The translations under genes were made by a program, and so were the position numbers. This document shows, in pieces, positions 4,603-5,517 of a DNA stretch of 5,517 nt (within the stretch, counting starts at the first letter, position 1; the number at the start of each line of letters is the position of its first letter). The DNA lies in the NCBI GenBank assembly GCA_009781925.1, contig WQUU01000119.1, positions 1-5,517 of the forward strand, given 5' to 3'. Below the pieces are notes generated by a model. That model made no database searches. It saw only the letters and a list, made by a program, of their open reading frames with translations, and had not been told where the DNA came from. This DNA is from Bacillota bacterium. Its GTDB lineage: Bacteria; Bacillota; Clostridia; Oscillospirales; Oscillospiraceae.

Positions 4603-5517
4603 TTACAGCTCCTCCACATTCACAGTTTTGGGATAGCCCAACACCTGGCCCTGCGCCTCATAGCGCCAGCAGGAGACGATGTGCGTGTCGCTGATCTTGA
4701 TCTCCGGCGGGTATTCTCCGGCGCATTTTTCGCAGGTCATCTCGCAGCGGTCGCGGAAGTAGCAGTAGTCCGGCATATTCACCGGGTTCGGCACACTGCC
4801 GGGGATATTGTAGAGATTTTCCACTTTTTTGCCCACCACGGGTTTAGACCGCATCAGGCCGATGGTATAGGGGTGGCAGGGGTTGTGGAATACTTCCTCC
4901 GCCGTGCCTTTTTCCACGACCCGGCCCGCGTACATGACCACCACGTAGTCCGCCATGTTGGCGATGACGCCCAAATCGTGGGTAATGAGCATGATGGAGC
5001 CCTGGATTCTGTCCTTGAGTCCGCTCAGCAGATCCAGAATCTGCGCCTGAATGGTGACGTCCAGCGCCGTGGTCGGCTCGTCCGCGATGACCAGCTGTGG
5101 ACTGCAGGCCAGAGACATGGCGATCATGACCCGCTGGCGCATACCGCCGGACAGCTCGTGGGGATACATCCGATAGACCCCTTCGCTGTTGGCGATGCCC
5201 ACCAGATCCAGCATCTCCAGCGTGCGTTTTTTGATCTCTTCTTTGTCCATGTCCTTGTTGTGCAGGGCGATGATCTCATCCACCTGCGCCCCGCAGCGAA
5301 AGACGGGGTTCAAACTGGTCATGGGCTCCTGGAAGATCATGGACATCATATTGCCCCGAATCTTCATCATCTCGGATGTGGGCGTGTTGACGATATTGTA
5401 TGCCGTGCCGTCGCCCTTGTTGAAGCGGATCTCGCCGCCCACCACCTGGCCCTGGGGCCGCTGGAGCAGCTGCATGAGGCTCAAACTCGTCACGCTCTTG
5501 CCGCAGCCGCTCTCCCC
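4603..5517 (-). CDS. oppD: OppD/DppD-type ATP-binding subunit of a peptide ABC importer (5' end missing)
   Basis: The visible 304 residues begin exactly at Walker A (GESGCGKS, fragment residues 1-8); the N-terminal strands before it lie beyond the window edge. Other motifs are Q-loop Q63 in MIFQEPMTSLNP, signature LSGGMRQR (122-129), Walker B LVIADEP (142-148, catalytic E147), ALD in the D-loop and H-loop H180. The MTSLNP and GGMRQR forms are typical of OppD/DppD rather than OppF. The C-terminal domain carries HPYTIGLM and five cysteines (252, 258, 262, 265, 283) in the region where some DppD proteins hold a [4Fe-4S] cluster. The protein pairs with the OppF-type subunit in the cytoplasm to drive peptide uptake through permeases presumably encoded upstream, off the window. 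A GTG at 5493 within this frame is not a start, since it would cut away Walker A. Confidence 0.93.
   Translation of the reverse strand, partial: GESGCGKSVTSLSLMQLLQRPQGQVVGGEIRFNKGDGTAYNIVNTPTSEMMKIRGNMMSMIFQEPMTSLNPVFRCGAQVDEIIALHNKDMDKEEIKKRTLEMLDLVGIANSEGVYRMYPHELSGGMRQRVMIAMSLACSPQLVIADEPTTALDVTIQAQILDLLSGLKDRIQGSIMLITHDLGVIANMADYVVVMYAGRVVEKGTAEEVFHNPCHPYTIGLMRSKPVVGKKVENLYNIPGSVPNPVNMPDYCYFRDRCEMTCEKCAGEYPPEIKISDTHIVSCWRYEAQGQVLGYPKTVNVEEL
4609..4615 (-). promoter_or_regulatory. Shine-Dalgarno for oppF within the end of oppD
   Basis: The minus strand reads GGAGGAG, then CTGTAA, then ATG. The last codons of oppD therefore form the ribosome site for oppF, and the oppD stop (TAA, 4603-4605) directly abuts the oppF start. 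This fixes the ATG at 4602 as the start in spite of the unusual N-terminal extension. Confidence 0.8.

Noticed and set aside
5470..5493. GTG at 5493 as the start of the OppD-type gene
   Set aside because: The same frame stays open to the window edge and encodes a complete Walker A motif just upstream, so the gene starts outside the window.
1..5517. CRISPR array, tRNA/rRNA, insertion sequence or defence system
   Set aside because: No regularly spaced repeats, no tRNA-like folds, no transposase or nuclease motifs were seen. Genes pack closely and are explained by transport and enzyme families.

Overview
All genes in this window lie on the minus strand, so transcription runs from high to low coordinates. 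Gene content suggests a Gram-positive anaerobe of the Clostridia, perhaps of the Oscillospiraceae type. The reasons are purine-rich Shine-Dalgarno (SD) sites, stop/start overlaps, an Opp/Dpp peptide importer, an AzlCD pair and a PflX-like radical SAM protein. Most coding sequence is GC-rich (41 of 60 bases at 4021-4080), but one gene is clearly AT-richer (18 of 60 at 3121-3180). The taxonomic guess is inference from style, not from a marker gene.

Right half (5517 to about 2609): the distal part of an oligopeptide/dipeptide ABC importer operon. It holds an OppD/DppD-type ATPase cut by the window edge inside its Walker A loop, then an OppF/DppF-type ATPase starting on the base after the oppD stop. 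Next comes an 87-residue single-span membrane protein whose start overlaps the oppF end, and then a 189-residue membrane-anchored protein of unknown function. A strong hairpin/U-tract terminator (2609-2640) overlaps the stop codon of that last gene. The permease and binding-protein genes are presumably beyond the right edge.

Left half (about 2600 to 1): a promoter (TTGACC-17-TACCAT) immediately downstream of the terminator starts a new unit, azlC-azlD-radical SAM. Both junctions in this unit are 4-base stop/start overlaps (GTGA and ATGA), which implies translational coupling. AzlCD is a branched-chain amino acid exporter family. The third protein is a PflX-like (COG1313) radical SAM enzyme of unknown substrate. 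After a 72-base gap comes a TTG-started lipoprotein with a DUF3465 domain, and 14 bases later the first five codons of another gene with a perfect SD.

There is no RNA gene, CRISPR array, insertion sequence or complete novel system here. The points most worth a second look are the two uncharacterised membrane proteins behind the peptide-transporter ATPases, the coupling of a radical SAM enzyme to azlCD, and an inverted-repeat-rich 5' extension of oppF. No stretch above 300 bases lacks a gene; the longest gap is 2527-2636.
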